In this document: positions 1-9,454 of the stretch, in pieces | Numbering within the stretch: the first letter of the stretch is position 1 | Layout: the number at the start of each line of letters is the position of its first letter | Assembly: GCF_001544275.1 (NCBI RefSeq) | Contig: NZ_BCQE01000022.1 | Coordinates: 1 to 64,000, forward strand | Origin: Enterococcus gallinarum NBRC 100675 | GTDB taxonomy: Bacteria; Bacillota; Bacilli; Lactobacillales; Enterococcaceae | DNA length: 64,000 nucleotides | Reading direction: 5' to 3' | Position numbers and translations under genes: made by a program | Notes under the pieces: model-generated | The model's database searches: none | Seen by the model: only the letters and a program-made list of their open reading frames with translations | Told to the model about the DNA's origin: nothing

Positions 1-466
1 TTAAATTGGGAATACTTTGAGAGATCATTTGCCGCAATGTGTCCGTGTCGTTGGTGAAATGACTCATCATATCACCGTCAGAGTGGGCATCAAAGTAACC
101 AATCGGCAATTTTTGCATATGCTTGAACATCTGATCCCGGATTTTTTTCTGAGTGCCTTCACTGATTTTGACCATCATAAAGTTGTAGGTCAAACCAGCA
201 ATGATCCCAATTAAATAAATGATTGCCATCTGAATAATAGCTGCCAGCAGGCCACTGAAGTTAGGATTGCTTTTTCCTAGCAGCGGAGTAATATGGTCAT
301 CGATCACTACTTGCAAAAAGAGTGAACCGCGAACATTAGCAAAGGCACTTAACAAAATCATGATCAATACAATGATCAACTGCAGTTTGTAATCGCCAAA
401 CATGGTCGCCAACAGCCGCTTCAAAGTTCTCTGGGGATTTGCTGCTTGTCTATTCTTCACCTTCAC
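1..466 (-). CDS. ABC exporter half-transporter, N-terminal part (cut by window edge)
   Basis: Reading the minus strand from a GTG at 464–466 gives an open frame running off the window start (about 155 residues). It holds a cytoplasmic N-terminus, hydrophobic helices and the start of the first intracellular loop, as in type IV ABC exporters; the nucleotide-binding domain lies outside. The start overlaps the end of the upstream half-transporter by 17 bases, so the two are probably translated together and form a heterodimer. An AAAGGA motif precedes the GTG by four bases; a second GTG at 458–460 is spaced ten bases from it and is an alternative start. Substrate cannot be read from the sequence; the family usually exports drugs or lipids. 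Confidence 0.85.
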   Translation of the reverse strand, partial: MKVKNRQAANPQRTLKRLLATMFGDYKLQLIIVLIMILLSAFANVRGSLFLQVVIDDHITPLLGKSNPNFSGLLAAIIQMAIIYLIGIIAGLTYNFMMVKISEGTQKKIRDQMFKHMQKLPIGYFDAHSDGDMMSHFTNDTDTLRQMISQSIPNL

Positions 467-2189
467 CAAATCCTTTCTGCTGCGAGTCGTAGACTTCACG
501 ATAAATTTCGTTGTTAGCTAATAATTCTTCATGGGTTCCGATACCATTGATTTTACCATCATCCATCACAATGATTCGATCGGCATCTTCGATCGAATTG
601 ATTCTTTGGGAAATGATGATCGTGGTCGTTCCCGGGATCTCTTGTTTCAATCCTGCTCGAATACTACGATCCGTCTTTGTATCGACAGCACTAGTCGAAT
701 CATCTAGAATCAGAATTTTCGGTCTTTTCAGCAACGCTCGTGCAATCGTTAACCGCTGTTTCTGTCCACCGGAGACGTTATTTCCTCCTTGAGAGATCAA
801 TGTGTCATATTTATCAGGAAATTCTTGGATAAAAGGATCCGCTTGGGCAATTTTTGCCACCCTTTGGATCTCTTCATCAGTCGCTTCCGCGTTTCCCCAA
901 CGAAGATTCTCATTGATCGTCCCGCTAAAAAGGACATTGTTTTGCAAAACCATACTGACTTGATCCCTCAATGCTGCCAAATCATAGGCACGAACATCTT
1001 GTCCCCCAACGAGAACACGACCTTCAATCACATCGTACAAACGGGGAATCAATTGGACCAGCGTCGATTTTGCACTTCCAGTTCCGCCGATGATCCCAAT
1101 CACCTCTCCGGATTCAATCCGTAAGTTGACATTTTCCAATGCCAATTTCGTTTGATCATTCGCGTAACTGAAACAAGCATTTTCAAAAACGATCGAGCCA
1201 TCTTTTACTTCGGTCAATGGCGATTCCGGATTTTTCAAGTCGCTTTCTTCATCCAAAACTTCCACCACCCGCTGTGCTGAAGTGCGAGCAATCAGAATTT
1301 GAACAAAAGCCATTGACATCATCATCAAACTCATCAAGATCTGCATGGTATAGTTGAACATGCTGACCAATTCTCCCGTCGTCAAACTGCTGTGTTCAAC
1401 AATCAATTGGGCACCGAACCAAGACAACAGCAACATGCAGCTATAGATCGAGAATTGCATCAAAGGCATATTGAATGAGACGATTCGTTGTGCTAGCGTA
1501 AAGTTGCGATAGACATCATTTGACACTTCATCGAAAAGTTTTTCTTGCTGCTCTTCTCTGACGTAGGACTTGACCACACGGATTCCTTGAAGATTTTCTT
1601 GGACTACGTTGTTCAAACGGTCATAGATACGAAATACTTTCAAGAAAAGCGGATGAGCAAAGCGAATCACTAAAGCAAGTCCGATCGCTAAGATTGGTAA
1701 GACAACCAGGTAAACCAGCATCAATTCTGGACTGATCGTGCTAACCATGATCAGTGAGAAAACCAGAATCAATGGACTGCGCACCAAAATTCGGATAATC
1801 ATTTGGTAAGCATTTTGCACATTAGTCACATCGGTGGTCATTCTCGTGATCAAACTAGAGGAAGAAAAACGGTCGATATTGGAAAAAGAAAAATCCTGAA
1901 TCTTGCTAAAAAGGTTGTGCCGAAGATTCCGAGCAAACCCGGCAGAAGCAATCGCAGCTGTTCGTCCTCCTAAAGTCCCGAGCACCAATGCCAATAATGA
2001 GCACAAAAAAAGCAGACCGCCATAGCGCAAAATAACGCCCGCGTGTCCTTTTTCAATTCCTTGATCGATCATCATTGCCATGATCAGTGGCATAATGACA
2101 TCTAGTGCCACTTCGCCAGCAACATAGACCGGTGTCATCAGACTGGCTCTTTTATAAGCACCAACATTTGCTAGTAATTTTTTGATCAT
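450..2189 (-). CDS. ABC exporter half-transporter, permease-ATPase fusion with degenerate site
   Basis: This 579-residue protein has a six-helix membrane domain (about 15–300) followed by an ATPase domain. Walker A is GGTGSAKST (about 368–376, with Ala where Gly is usual), the signature is VSGGQKQR and Walker B ends ILDDSTSAVD. The residue after the Walker B aspartate is Asp rather than the catalytic Glu, which is the known pattern of the degenerate half in heterodimeric exporters of the TM287/288, LmrCD, BmrCD and EfrCD type. The partner is the overlapping gene at the window edge. The start follows a GAAGGGACG ribosome site. A role in drug or lipid export is inferred from the family. Confidence 0.93.
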   Translation of the reverse strand: MIKKLLANVGAYKRASLMTPVYVAGEVALDVIMPLIMAMMIDQGIEKGHAGVILRYGGLLFLCSLLALVLGTLGGRTAAIASAGFARNLRHNLFSKIQDFSFSNIDRFSSSSLITRMTTDVTNVQNAYQMIIRILVRSPLILVFSLIMVSTISPELMLVYLVVLPILAIGLALVIRFAHPLFLKVFRIYDRLNNVVQENLQGIRVVKSYVREEQQEKLFDEVSNDVYRNFTLAQRIVSFNMPLMQFSIYSCMLLLSWFGAQLIVEHSSLTTGELVSMFNYTMQILMSLMMMSMAFVQILIARTSAQRVVEVLDEESDLKNPESPLTEVKDGSIVFENACFSYANDQTKLALENVNLRIESGEVIGIIGGTGSAKSTLVQLIPRLYDVIEGRVLVGGQDVRAYDLAALRDQVSMVLQNNVLFSGTINENLRWGNAEATDEEIQRVAKIAQADPFIQEFPDKYDTLISQGGNNVSGGQKQRLTIARALLKRPKILILDDSTSAVDTKTDRSIRAGLKQEIPGTTTIIISQRINSIEDADRIIVMDDGKINGIGTHEELLANNEIYREVYDSQQKGFGEGEE

Positions 2190-2243
2190 TTTTTTCGTCC
2201 CTTCTCTATGTAAGATACCGCTTATTGACTAGTTATTAATTCA

Positions 2244-2272
2244 ACTGTACCTTATCGATACAAGGTTTTCAA
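2244..2272 (-). promoter_or_regulatory. Promoter of the ABC exporter operon with dyad filling the spacer
   Basis: On the minus strand, -35 TTGAAA (2267–2272) and -10 TACAGT (2244–2249) are 17 bases apart. The spacer holds the dyad ACCTT-N8-AAGGT (2249–2266) with ATCGAT inside, a likely operator. Dyads inside the spacer are typical of MerR-family activators, but the 17-base spacing is not the stretched MerR type, so a repressor is equally possible. Confidence 0.6.
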
Positions 2273-2354
2273 GCATGCTTGCCTACAACTCTGTGATTTC
2301 TTGATGACAAAGAGCACCCCGCCATTTTCTCTAAACCAACTAAAAAAACAGAAA

Positions 2355-2433
2355 AACTATCTAAATGAAGGTTGCTCCTCCTGTTTCGATCTGTCATTAT
2401 CGACAAACAGAGGACACACTCATTTAGATAGTT
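2355..2433 (-). terminator. Long hairpin terminator-like element after the PASTA operon
   Basis: A 14-base perfect inverted repeat (2355–2368 with 2420–2433) encloses a second, imperfect complementary block, giving a hairpin of about 79 bases. On the minus strand it is followed by TTTTTCTGTTTTTTT, so it can end the transcript of the PASTA operon. It is longer than a normal intrinsic terminator and may be a repeat element used as a terminator. Confidence 0.6.
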
Positions 2434-2503
2434 CACTCACTTATTGCTTGGGTTTTGTAGCTTGGGTTCTGTAGCTTTGTTACGGGCCCGATTGCCAAAG
2501 GAC

Positions 2504-4000
2504 TCATTCGGCAGTGGCACTGTTGACTGTTTCTAGCGGATCCTTTGCATTTTCTGTCTCAGGACTGACCGGTAATGATTCGGTTTCACCTTGCAGATTT
2601 CCGCGGCTGATCCCAATGGTGATCGATACTTCCAATGGAATAAATTCACCATAACGACTCATCTCAACAACCGTTCCTTTAGGTTCTGCTGAATCCACAT
2701 AGTAGACATCGTAATAAATAGAAGCCCCTTTCGATTTGTACTCATCAAAGAACATTTTTGGTAGGTCGCCTTCCGTTGCTTGGTGCCGGATGTCCTTCAA
2801 ATACGGTTGTCCCAGTGAATAAACCACTTTCACTGTTGGCAATGTATCGCTGTCACTATATTCTTTGCCCGCCTCTTCCGACTGACTGATGAAATTGCCA
2901 TAACCGATTTGATCAGAATAAACCGTCTTGACTTGAATTGGTATCTTCGATTCCAACCCCTCAGCTTGTTCGATGGTATACTGTGAGAAATCAGGAACAA
3001 CTAATGCTTTCCCTTTAGAAACTTTGACAAGAAATTGATCCTTTTTTGCCAGTTTGCTGCCTTTGACTGGTTCTTGGGAAACCACGACGTCTAAAGCAAC
3101 TGTATCAGAAAAAACAGCTTCTTCTTTGTACTTCAATTCATTTTTCTTAGCCCACTCTTGAGCTTCACCTTTGTTTTTTCCTGTAAAATCAGTGACTTCG
3201 ATGTTCTTCTCGAAGACTTCTTTTCCTTTTGAATAATAGATGCTTAAGCGATCTTTGCGCTTATAAGCTTTGAGATCTTGCTCTTTATTTGCTGCTTCTT
3301 GTTTGATGAATACACCTGCTTCGACTTTGTCGTCATACTGTTCGATCAACGAGATATTTTCTGCCTTTTGTTTCTCGATCCATTCTTTTGCCGTTTCGGT
3401 AGTCAGTGACGAAAAGTCCGGCAGCTCGATCATTTCTTCTGGGTCAGGACCTAGGCTTGCTTTGACTATCAAAGTCTTGCCTTTTTTGATCTTCTGATCT
3501 GCAGCAACACTTTGACTAACGATTCGATTGGTCTCTACCTCAAAATCATACACTTGATCGACTTTGATCGCCACGCCTTCTTCCATGCCCCATGTTCGGG
3601 CTTCGGATAAATCTTTCTTAGCAAAATCAGGAACCTTCACATGAGTCAATTGATAATATACCACACTGCTGATGGCAATCAGCACAATGACAGCACCAGC
3701 GATCAGCGCGTATTTTTTACGCTGCCGCTTGCGATAAGTTGGATCAAATTCTGTCTCTTCTTTTCCAAACCGACTGACCGGTTGAGAAGAGCTAGTTTCC
3801 TTGCGCGTTCTTCGCTTCATTTCCTTCGGATCCGATGCTGCTGCAGCTTTACTCTCTCCTGCGCCCTGATCAGATGTCTGAGAATCTGGAATTGGTTCTG
3901 CTTCACGCTCTGTTTTTTCGTCAAACTCAGTTTCTTTAGGAGAGCTTTGTTTCTTGCCATCGTAATTACCAGGACTGAAATTTGATAAAAAATCACTCAT
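2504..4000 (-). CDS. Membrane-anchored protein with PASTA-like repeats
   Basis: The 498 residues start with a charged, low-complexity cytoplasmic part (1–95), then one membrane helix (about 96–117) and an extracytoplasmic tail of about four or five PASTA-like repeats. Repeats open with motifs such as VPDF, LPDF and VTDF and carry a run of hydrophobic-K-V-S-G ends. There is no kinase domain, unlike PrkC/IreK-type Ser/Thr kinases, which have the same PASTA exterior. PASTA repeats are known to bind peptidoglycan fragments or beta-lactams in some proteins. The gene overlaps the preceding ATPase gene by eight bases and is the last of a three-gene operon, suggesting it works with the FtsX/MacB-type transporter. 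Its function is otherwise unknown. Confidence 0.85.
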   Translation of the reverse strand: MSDFLSNFSPGNYDGKKQSSPKETEFDEKTEREAEPIPDSQTSDQGAGESKAAAASDPKEMKRRTRKETSSSQPVSRFGKEETEFDPTYRKRQRKKYALIAGAVIVLIAISSVVYYQLTHVKVPDFAKKDLSEARTWGMEEGVAIKVDQVYDFEVETNRIVSQSVAADQKIKKGKTLIVKASLGPDPEEMIELPDFSSLTTETAKEWIEKQKAENISLIEQYDDKVEAGVFIKQEAANKEQDLKAYKRKDRLSIYYSKGKEVFEKNIEVTDFTGKNKGEAQEWAKKNELKYKEEAVFSDTVALDVVVSQEPVKGSKLAKKDQFLVKVSKGKALVVPDFSQYTIEQAEGLESKIPIQVKTVYSDQIGYGNFISQSEEAGKEYSDSDTLPTVKVVYSLGQPYLKDIRHQATEGDLPKMFFDEYKSKGASIYYDVYYVDSAEPKGTVVEMSRYGEFIPLEVSITIGISRGNLQGETESLPVSPETENAKDPLETVNSATAE

Positions 4001-4667
4001 CTTTATTCAACACACCTTTACGCAAATAGAGTACTTCGTCTGCTTGTTGGGCGATTTCATTCGCATGGGTCACAACAATCACACATTTGTTATGCATATG
4101 AGCCAAATCTTTAAAAATATCGATGATTTCCTGTTCCATTTCTTCATCTAAATTTCCCGTTGGTTCGTCTGCCAAAATAATATCAACATTCGTCGCCAGC
4201 GCACGAGCAATTGCCACCCGTTGCTGTTCCCCACCAGACAACTGATTGACTAAACGATCCGCTTTTTCTTTTGTGATCCCAATATAGTCCAATAAATTGT
4301 ATGCGACTTCCCGCTGGTTCTCCGGCAATTGATTATCCGTGATCGACATTGGAACTAGTACATTTTCTACCGCAGACAGGTACGGAATCAAATTGTAACT
4401 TTGAAAGATGATACTGATATCGTCTCGGCGATATTTCTCATGTCCGATTTTTTGAATATCTTCTCCATTAAAGAAAACAGCGCCACTTTTAGGTGTATCC
4501 AACGCACTGATCAAAGAGAGAAATGTGGTTTTTCCTGACCCTGACTGTCCTAAAATGGCATAAAACTTGCCTTTTTCAAACGCTACCGATGTTTCTTTCA
4601 AAATATAGCGCCGTTGGTCGCCATCTTGGTAATAGTAATCTACTTCTTTTGTTTCCAACAAAGCCAT
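3993..4667 (-). CDS. ABC transporter ATPase, LolD/MacB/FtsE-type
   Basis: A 224-residue ATPase with Walker [10 protein letters not shown] (about 38–46), signature LSGGEQQR, Walker [12 protein letters not shown] and a switch histidine in VVTHAN. The ADEPTGNLD form is typical of the MacB/LolD/FtsE subfamily, which powers mechanotransmission rather than substrate transport across the membrane. It lies 12 bases after the permease gene and overlaps the PASTA gene by eight, so all three are translationally linked. A GGAGG ribosome site precedes the start. Confidence 0.95.
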   Translation of the reverse strand: MALLETKEVDYYYQDGDQRRYILKETSVAFEKGKFYAILGQSGSGKTTFLSLISALDTPKSGAVFFNGEDIQKIGHEKYRRDDISIIFQSYNLIPYLSAVENVLVPMSITDNQLPENQREVAYNLLDYIGITKEKADRLVNQLSGGEQQRVAIARALATNVDIILADEPTGNLDEEMEQEIIDIFKDLAHMHNKCVIVVTHANEIAQQADEVLYLRKGVLNKDE

Positions 4668-4679
4668 TTTTTCTTCCTC

Positions 4680-6224
4680 CTACATCATGATTTTCTTTGG
4701 ATTCAGCCGCAGAATATACAACAACGGCAAGATTGCAGACAATAAGACTGTACCTAATCCCAATAATAGATAGGTGATGACATACCCCATAGAAAAAGTG
4801 ACTTTATAAGCACTTTGAACATCCGCATAGCTGAGAGTATTTGTCATCATTGTGCTTGAAATGGAATAGGTATCCGTTTGGGACAGATTCGTCATCCAGT
4901 CACTTTGCATCAATGTTTGAGAAACCGCACTTCCTAATAGATTTCCTGTCACCAATGAACAGATTAGCGCGACTAAGCTGACCAGCACCACTTCAATAAC
5001 AATTTGCCCAATCACTTTCCCACGGCCTTCTCCTAGAGATAGATAGATCCCTAATTCCTGCTTGCGGTCTCGCAAAAACAATAGAACGACTAATGAAATG
5101 ATAAAGACCGTAGCAATAGCAGCAACAATCACGATATAGCGGGAAATCGTTCCCAGACGATTCATTCCTCCGGCAATCTGATCGTATTGATCTGTGGAAG
5201 CTACCACATGATAGTAATCCGGTAATAATGGATTTGCTTCTTGTTTGAATGCTTCAACATCGTCGGTAGAGTTCAAAACATACATCGCTTGATAATACTC
5301 TTCCGGTTCGGCCTCCGTATCTTCGGCCATTAACGTATCTCCCCACAATTTTTCGTTTTGGAATTTACTAAAATCTTTCACCAACTGATTGGCAGCATAA
5401 ATCGTATTGATCTGTTCAACAGCTTGCCAGATTTGATTGGATTTTTCTTCTTGCGAAGGATTACTATTGGCCGATTCCTTTTTGACTACACTAAAAATCC
5501 CTGCAACTTTGACAGGATAATCAGCTGTGACAACTTTTGTTTGGATTTCTTCACTTTCACTCTCCGCATCTTCATCATCTGAAGTAGCCGTACTATCATC
5601 ACTGTCACCCATCGGATCTTGAGGGACTTCACTATACATGTCCCAAACAAATTGATCGCCAACCGACAAATTATTTTTTTCAGCGACTTCTTTACTGATC
5701 AAAATCGAGTTAGTGGTTTCTGACAAGTCTTTTTCACTAAACACTTCTCCATCGATCAGCTTGATGTTGCCTTCTTCCATATCTAATGGCTGTGGTCGAT
5801 TGCCGCCCTTTAAATTAAAATAGTTGCCGCCCGCCATGCCAAAAGATTCATCTTCTGGTGTATAGGCTTTGAATTTCTTGGTCTCTAACCAACCCATCAT
5901 GGTATAGTCGTAATATTTGACGTAATCTAATTCTCCCACTTTGTCATAGTCCGCCGTTTTTGGCGTTTTCGGACTATTTTCTTCAGAATAAACTTCCTCA
6001 TCTGATTTTCCTGAATTGTCTTTCTCAAACTGCTCATAATCAAACTCGACTGTAGCAACGTTGCCCATTTTCTTTTTCGTTTCCCGTTCCACATTCATCG
6101 TAGACTGCTGCACAGCTACCGCACCTGCGATCACGTTACCTAAAATAAAGATGACTAAAAATAAAATAAACGACTTCCCTTTCCTGCGAGTAACACTTTT
6201 TAATGCACGCTGCCAAAAATTCAT
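4680..6224 (-). CDS. FtsX/MacB-type ABC permease
   Basis: The protein has one membrane helix near residues 18–40, a large extracytoplasmic domain of about 300 residues (acidic, with a Ser/Asp/Glu-rich stretch near the middle), and three C-terminal helices with the FtsX-domain core. This four-helix layout is standard for MacB/FtsX permeases. An ATG seven codons upstream lies before the ribosome site, while GGAGG sits eight bases before the ATG at 6222–6224, so that start (514 residues) was taken. It is the first gene of the operon with its ATPase and the PASTA protein. Wall-stress sensing or peptide/lipid handling is inferred, not shown. Confidence 0.9.
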   Translation of the reverse strand: MNFWQRALKSVTRRKGKSFILFLVIFILGNVIAGAVAVQQSTMNVERETKKKMGNVATVEFDYEQFEKDNSGKSDEEVYSEENSPKTPKTADYDKVGELDYVKYYDYTMMGWLETKKFKAYTPEDESFGMAGGNYFNLKGGNRPQPLDMEEGNIKLIDGEVFSEKDLSETTNSILISKEVAEKNNLSVGDQFVWDMYSEVPQDPMGDSDDSTATSDDEDAESESEEIQTKVVTADYPVKVAGIFSVVKKESANSNPSQEEKSNQIWQAVEQINTIYAANQLVKDFSKFQNEKLWGDTLMAEDTEAEPEEYYQAMYVLNSTDDVEAFKQEANPLLPDYYHVVASTDQYDQIAGGMNRLGTISRYIVIVAAIATVFIISLVVLLFLRDRKQELGIYLSLGEGRGKVIGQIVIEVVLVSLVALICSLVTGNLLGSAVSQTLMQSDWMTNLSQTDTYSISSTMMTNTLSYADVQSAYKVTFSMGYVITYLLLGLGTVLLSAILPLLYILRLNPKKIMM

Positions 6225-6257
6225 TGTCATTTCCTCCAGTGACATTATTTTTTAACT

Positions 6258-6286
6258 ATTATTTCACATTTGCGCTTTAAGGACAA
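6258..6286 (-). promoter_or_regulatory. Candidate promoter of the FtsX/MacB-like operon
   Basis: Minus-strand -35 TTGTCC (6281–6286) and -10 AATAAT (6258–6263) are 17 bases apart, about 35 bases before the permease start. Confidence 0.45.
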
Positions 6287-6482
6287 TCTAATTTATTGAA
6301 AGTTTTTTAGGGATGGATAAAAATAAATAACTTTTTTGTAACTGCTACCATTACGAAAAGGAATAGATTCAGCTCTTAAATAACTATTTCTGATCGGAAA
6401 GAACTATCTTACAGTTTTGTAAGACAGCCCAAAGACAAAAGGTAGGGTACCAGAAGTGCTACAAGAAGGTCTTATTTCCACT
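6287..6482. other. Intergenic region between the FtsX/MacB-like operon and dtd terminator
   Basis: About 200 bases of AT-rich sequence with no convincing ORF. It holds one short dyad, CTTACA-GTTT-TGTAAG (6408–6423), about 185 bases upstream of the permease gene, which could be a regulator site. Nothing else was recognised. Confidence 0.5.
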
Positions 6483-6515
6483 AAAAAAAGACTACCAACT
6501 TGCATGTTGGCAGTC
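6483..6515 (-). terminator. Intrinsic terminator after dtd
   Basis: Minus-strand stem of ten base pairs (GACTGCCAAC with GTTGGTAGTC, one G·T) and a six-base loop, followed by a run of seven T. Confidence 0.9.
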
Positions 6516-6578
6516 CTCTTTAAACTATTTGCCTTGGTTCTTTTGGCATGTTGGATAGGCAGTCGTTGTGAACGCAGC

Positions 6579-7025
6579 CTATTTTTCCTTCGTATCGATC
6601 AGGATCGTTACAGGACCGTCATTGATTAATGACACTTGCATGTCTGCGCCAAAGCGACCAGTAGCCACTTCGATACCTGCAGCGTGCAGACCCGCATTGA
6701 AAGCTTCGTACAATGGTGTAGCCACTTCAGGTCTGGCAGCTTGAATAAAGCTTGGACGGTTCCCTTTTTTGGTCTCGCCATACAATGTGAATTGCGAGAT
6801 GCTCAAAATAGCACCTTCGATTGATTCAATCGATTGATTCATTTTTCCCGCTTCATCTTCAAACACCCGCAAATTTTTGATTTTTCGAACCAAATAATCC
6901 ACATCTTCTTGGCTATCTTCATGAGTGATTCCCAAGAGAACTAAGAAACCTTTTTGGATTGCTCCTACCGTAGTTCCATCGATTGCAACACTGGCTTCAC
7001 TCACACGTTGAATGACTGCTCGCAT
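6579..7025 (-). CDS. dtd: D-aminoacyl-tRNA deacylase
   Basis: Dtd removes D-amino acids (for example D-Tyr) wrongly loaded on tRNA, in the cytoplasm. The start [13 protein letters not shown], the SQFTLYG motif (catalytic Thr in the SQxT element) and the NxGPVT motif near the end are all present. The frame is open for 11 more codons upstream, but those overlap the end of rel; the family start gives 148 residues, the usual length, ten bases after the rel stop. The order rel–dtd is common in Firmicutes and suggests joint transcription. Confidence 0.95.
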   Translation of the reverse strand: MRAVIQRVSEASVAIDGTTVGAIQKGFLVLLGITHEDSQEDVDYLVRKIKNLRVFEDEAGKMNQSIESIEGAILSISQFTLYGETKKGNRPSFIQAARPEVATPLYEAFNAGLHAAGIEVATGRFGADMQVSLINDGPVTILIDTKEK

Positions 7026-7035
7026 GTCTCGCTTC

Positions 7036-9246
7036 TCACCCCTTTGTTCTTCTGACACTATATACTTCTGGGATTTGTTTGATTTTGTCCACGATTGACT
7101 TAAGATGTGTTAGGTTCTGGATTGAGACCGTGATTCTAATCGTGGCCATCTTGTCTTTGTTGGTTTTCGCTTCCACACTGACCAATCGTTTAGTAACAGC
7201 GTTGACTGTTTGCAAGACATCATTCAACAATCCGGAACGATCATAACCATAGATTTCCAGATCTGCATCGTATTCTTTGCCGCTGTTAGAAGTATCTTCC
7301 CACTCGACATCGATTAGACGATTGACGATTTCTTTGCTTTGGACATTCGGACAGTCACTGCGATGGATCGAGATGCCGCGGCCCTTCGTGATATACCCGA
7401 CAATGGCATCACCAGGAACTGGATTACAGCAACGAGAGATTCGGATCAGTAAGTTGTCCACGCCTTCGATCACGATCCCGCCTTCATGGCGGACTTTCAT
7501 TTTCTCTGGTTCTTTCTTCGCTGGCTGATTGATCATGTCTTGTACTTGTTGTTTTTGTTTTTCGATCTGCTTCTCACGGCGTTCTTCTTCCGTCAAACGA
7601 TTGGCCAGTGTAGTTGGACTCACTTCGCCAAAACCGACAGAAGCAAATAAATCATCTTCTGTTTGATAATTAAATCGTTCGCAGGCTTCTGCCATCTTGC
7701 TTTTCGTTAAAAATTCTTTTGGTACAAAGCCCATGTCTTGCAATGTTTTGACCACTGCTTCGTGCCCTTTGATGATGTTTTCGTCACGATCTTGGGCCTT
7801 GAAAAAACGTTTGATCTTGTTTTTAGCTTTGCTGGTAGCTACAAGCTTAATCCAGTCGCGGCTTGGTCCAAATGAATTTGGTGATGTCAAAATTTCAATG
7901 ATATCGCCGTTTTTCAATTTGTAATCCAACTGGACCATCTTGCCATTCACTTTTGCACCAGTGGTTTTGTTCCCAATATCGGTATGAATACTGTAGGCAA
8001 AATCCAGCGGACTTGAACCTTGAGGCAATTCTGTGACATCGCCTTTCGGTGTGAATACATATACTTTGTCACTGAAAATGTCCCCTTTGACACCTTCCAT
8101 AAATTCAGAAGCATCGTAGCTTTCATCTTGCAGTTCCAAAATTTCGCGGAACCAACCGACTTGCTGGGTCATTTTGTCTGCTTTGACTTTCTCGGTTCTA
8201 CCCTCTTTATATGCCCAGTGAGCAGCAACCCCGAATTCAGCAATCTCATGCATCTCATGGGTACGTATCTGGATTTCTACCGGATTGCCTTTGGGACCGA
8301 TCACTGTCGTATGTAGTGACTGATACATATTTGCTTTAGGCATCGCAATGTAATCTTTAAATCGGCCTGGCATTGGTTTCCATTTTGTGTGGATCGTTCC
8401 TAAAACAGCATAACAATCTTTGATTGAATCAACGATTACCCGAATAGCCAAAAGATCATAGATTTCATTGAATTGTTTCTTCTGGTCTTTCATTTTGCGG
8501 TAAATGGAGTAGATATGTTTCGGACGACCATAGATCTCAGCAAAAATATCTAATTCTTCAGTTGCAAGTCGAATCTGTTCAACGGTTTCCGACACATAAG
8601 CTTCTCGTTCTTCCCGCTTGGTTTGCATCAAGTGAACGATCCGATAATATTGTTGTGGATTCAAATAACGTAGTGAAATATCTTCTAGCTCCCACTTGAT
8701 CCGGCTGATCCCTAAACGATGCGCCAATGGTGCATAAATCTCCATCGTTTCTTGGGCGATTCGCCGTTGTTTGTCTTCCCGCAGGTGTTTCAATGTACGC
8801 ATATTATGTAAGCGGTCCGCTAATTTGACCATGATCACGCGCAAATCTTGAGCCATCGCGATCAGCATTTTGCGATGATTCTCTGCTAGTTGTTCTTCAT
8901 GGGATTTGTATTTGATTTTCCCTAATTTTGTCACACCATCGACCAGCATCGCTACATCTGCACCAAAGACTTCTTTTAGATCTGCTAAGGTCACTTCCGT
9001 ATCTTCTACCACATCATGTAAAAAACCAGTGGCGACTGTATGAGGATCCATTTGTAGTTCCGCTAAAATCCCTGCTACTTGAATAGGATGGATGATGTAA
9101 GGCTCGCCGGACTTGCGAAACTGATCTTTGTGGGCTTCTGTCGCATAATCTAAAGCTTTCTGTACAAATGCAACATGTTCTTCACTCATATAATGGGCCA
9201 CGAGCTTGATCACACCAGGTCCGGATAATATCACTTCTTTTGCCAT
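7036..9246 (-). CDS. rel: Bifunctional (p)ppGpp synthetase/hydrolase RSH
   Basis: This is the long Rel/SpoT-type enzyme that makes and degrades (p)ppGpp when the ribosome stalls for amino acids. In order: HD hydrolase domain (HDVVEDTE, about 75–82), synthetase domain (YQSLHTTV and the preceding GRxK-like region), TGS domain ([10 protein letters not shown]), the zinc-finger region ([10 protein letters not shown]) and a C-terminal ACT domain. Both the HD motif and the synthetase motifs are intact, so both activities are expected. A strong GGAGG lies eight bases before the ATG at 9244–9246, giving 736 residues, close to known enterococcal Rel; ten upstream in-frame codons were dropped. It has its own promoter and an unusual leader hairpin. 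Confidence 0.97.
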   Translation of the reverse strand: MAKEVILSGPGVIKLVAHYMSEEHVAFVQKALDYATEAHKDQFRKSGEPYIIHPIQVAGILAELQMDPHTVATGFLHDVVEDTEVTLADLKEVFGADVAMLVDGVTKLGKIKYKSHEEQLAENHRKMLIAMAQDLRVIMVKLADRLHNMRTLKHLREDKQRRIAQETMEIYAPLAHRLGISRIKWELEDISLRYLNPQQYYRIVHLMQTKREEREAYVSETVEQIRLATEELDIFAEIYGRPKHIYSIYRKMKDQKKQFNEIYDLLAIRVIVDSIKDCYAVLGTIHTKWKPMPGRFKDYIAMPKANMYQSLHTTVIGPKGNPVEIQIRTHEMHEIAEFGVAAHWAYKEGRTEKVKADKMTQQVGWFREILELQDESYDASEFMEGVKGDIFSDKVYVFTPKGDVTELPQGSSPLDFAYSIHTDIGNKTTGAKVNGKMVQLDYKLKNGDIIEILTSPNSFGPSRDWIKLVATSKAKNKIKRFFKAQDRDENIIKGHEAVVKTLQDMGFVPKEFLTKSKMAEACERFNYQTEDDLFASVGFGEVSPTTLANRLTEEERREKQIEKQKQQVQDMINQPAKKEPEKMKVRHEGGIVIEGVDNLLIRISRCCNPVPGDAIVGYITKGRGISIHRSDCPNVQSKEIVNRLIDVEWEDTSNSGKEYDADLEIYGYDRSGLLNDVLQTVNAVTKRLVSVEAKTNKDKMATIRITVSIQNLTHLKSIVDKIKQIPEVYSVRRTKG

Positions 9247-9282
9247 GAAACGCGCCTCCTTTTTTCCTATTTTCAAAAAGCA

Positions 9283-9362
9283 AGACAGAAGCCGCTTCTA
9301 AAGAATTCTGCTATCCCCAACTCTCTGAATAACAGAACTCTTGAAGCAATGCGCTTCTGCCT
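9283..9362 (-). promoter_or_regulatory. Long leader hairpin of rel, attenuator-like
   Basis: On the minus strand the arms 9362–9333 and 9310–9283 form three stacked helices: about 10 base pairs with one G·U, then GCTTC/GAAGC, then 9 base pairs with one G·U. The hairpin is followed by TGCTTTTTG and then the rel ribosome site. It lies downstream of the rel promoter, so it is in the 5' leader of the rel transcript and may also stop read-through from the upstream operon. Confidence 0.65.
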
Positions 9363-9388
9363 GGCCATCTTCTTTTATGATTAGTGTC

Positions 9389-9417
9389 ATTATACAAATT
9401 TTTCTTGTTTTTTTCAA
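9389..9417 (-). promoter_or_regulatory. Promoter of rel
   Basis: Minus-strand -35 TTGAAA (9412–9417) and -10 TATAAT (9389–9394) with a 17-base spacer, a near-consensus vegetative promoter about 140 bases before the rel start. Confidence 0.8.
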
Positions 9418-9454
9418 TTCTCTCTATTCTGGTCAAGCGAGACAAAATACCGGT

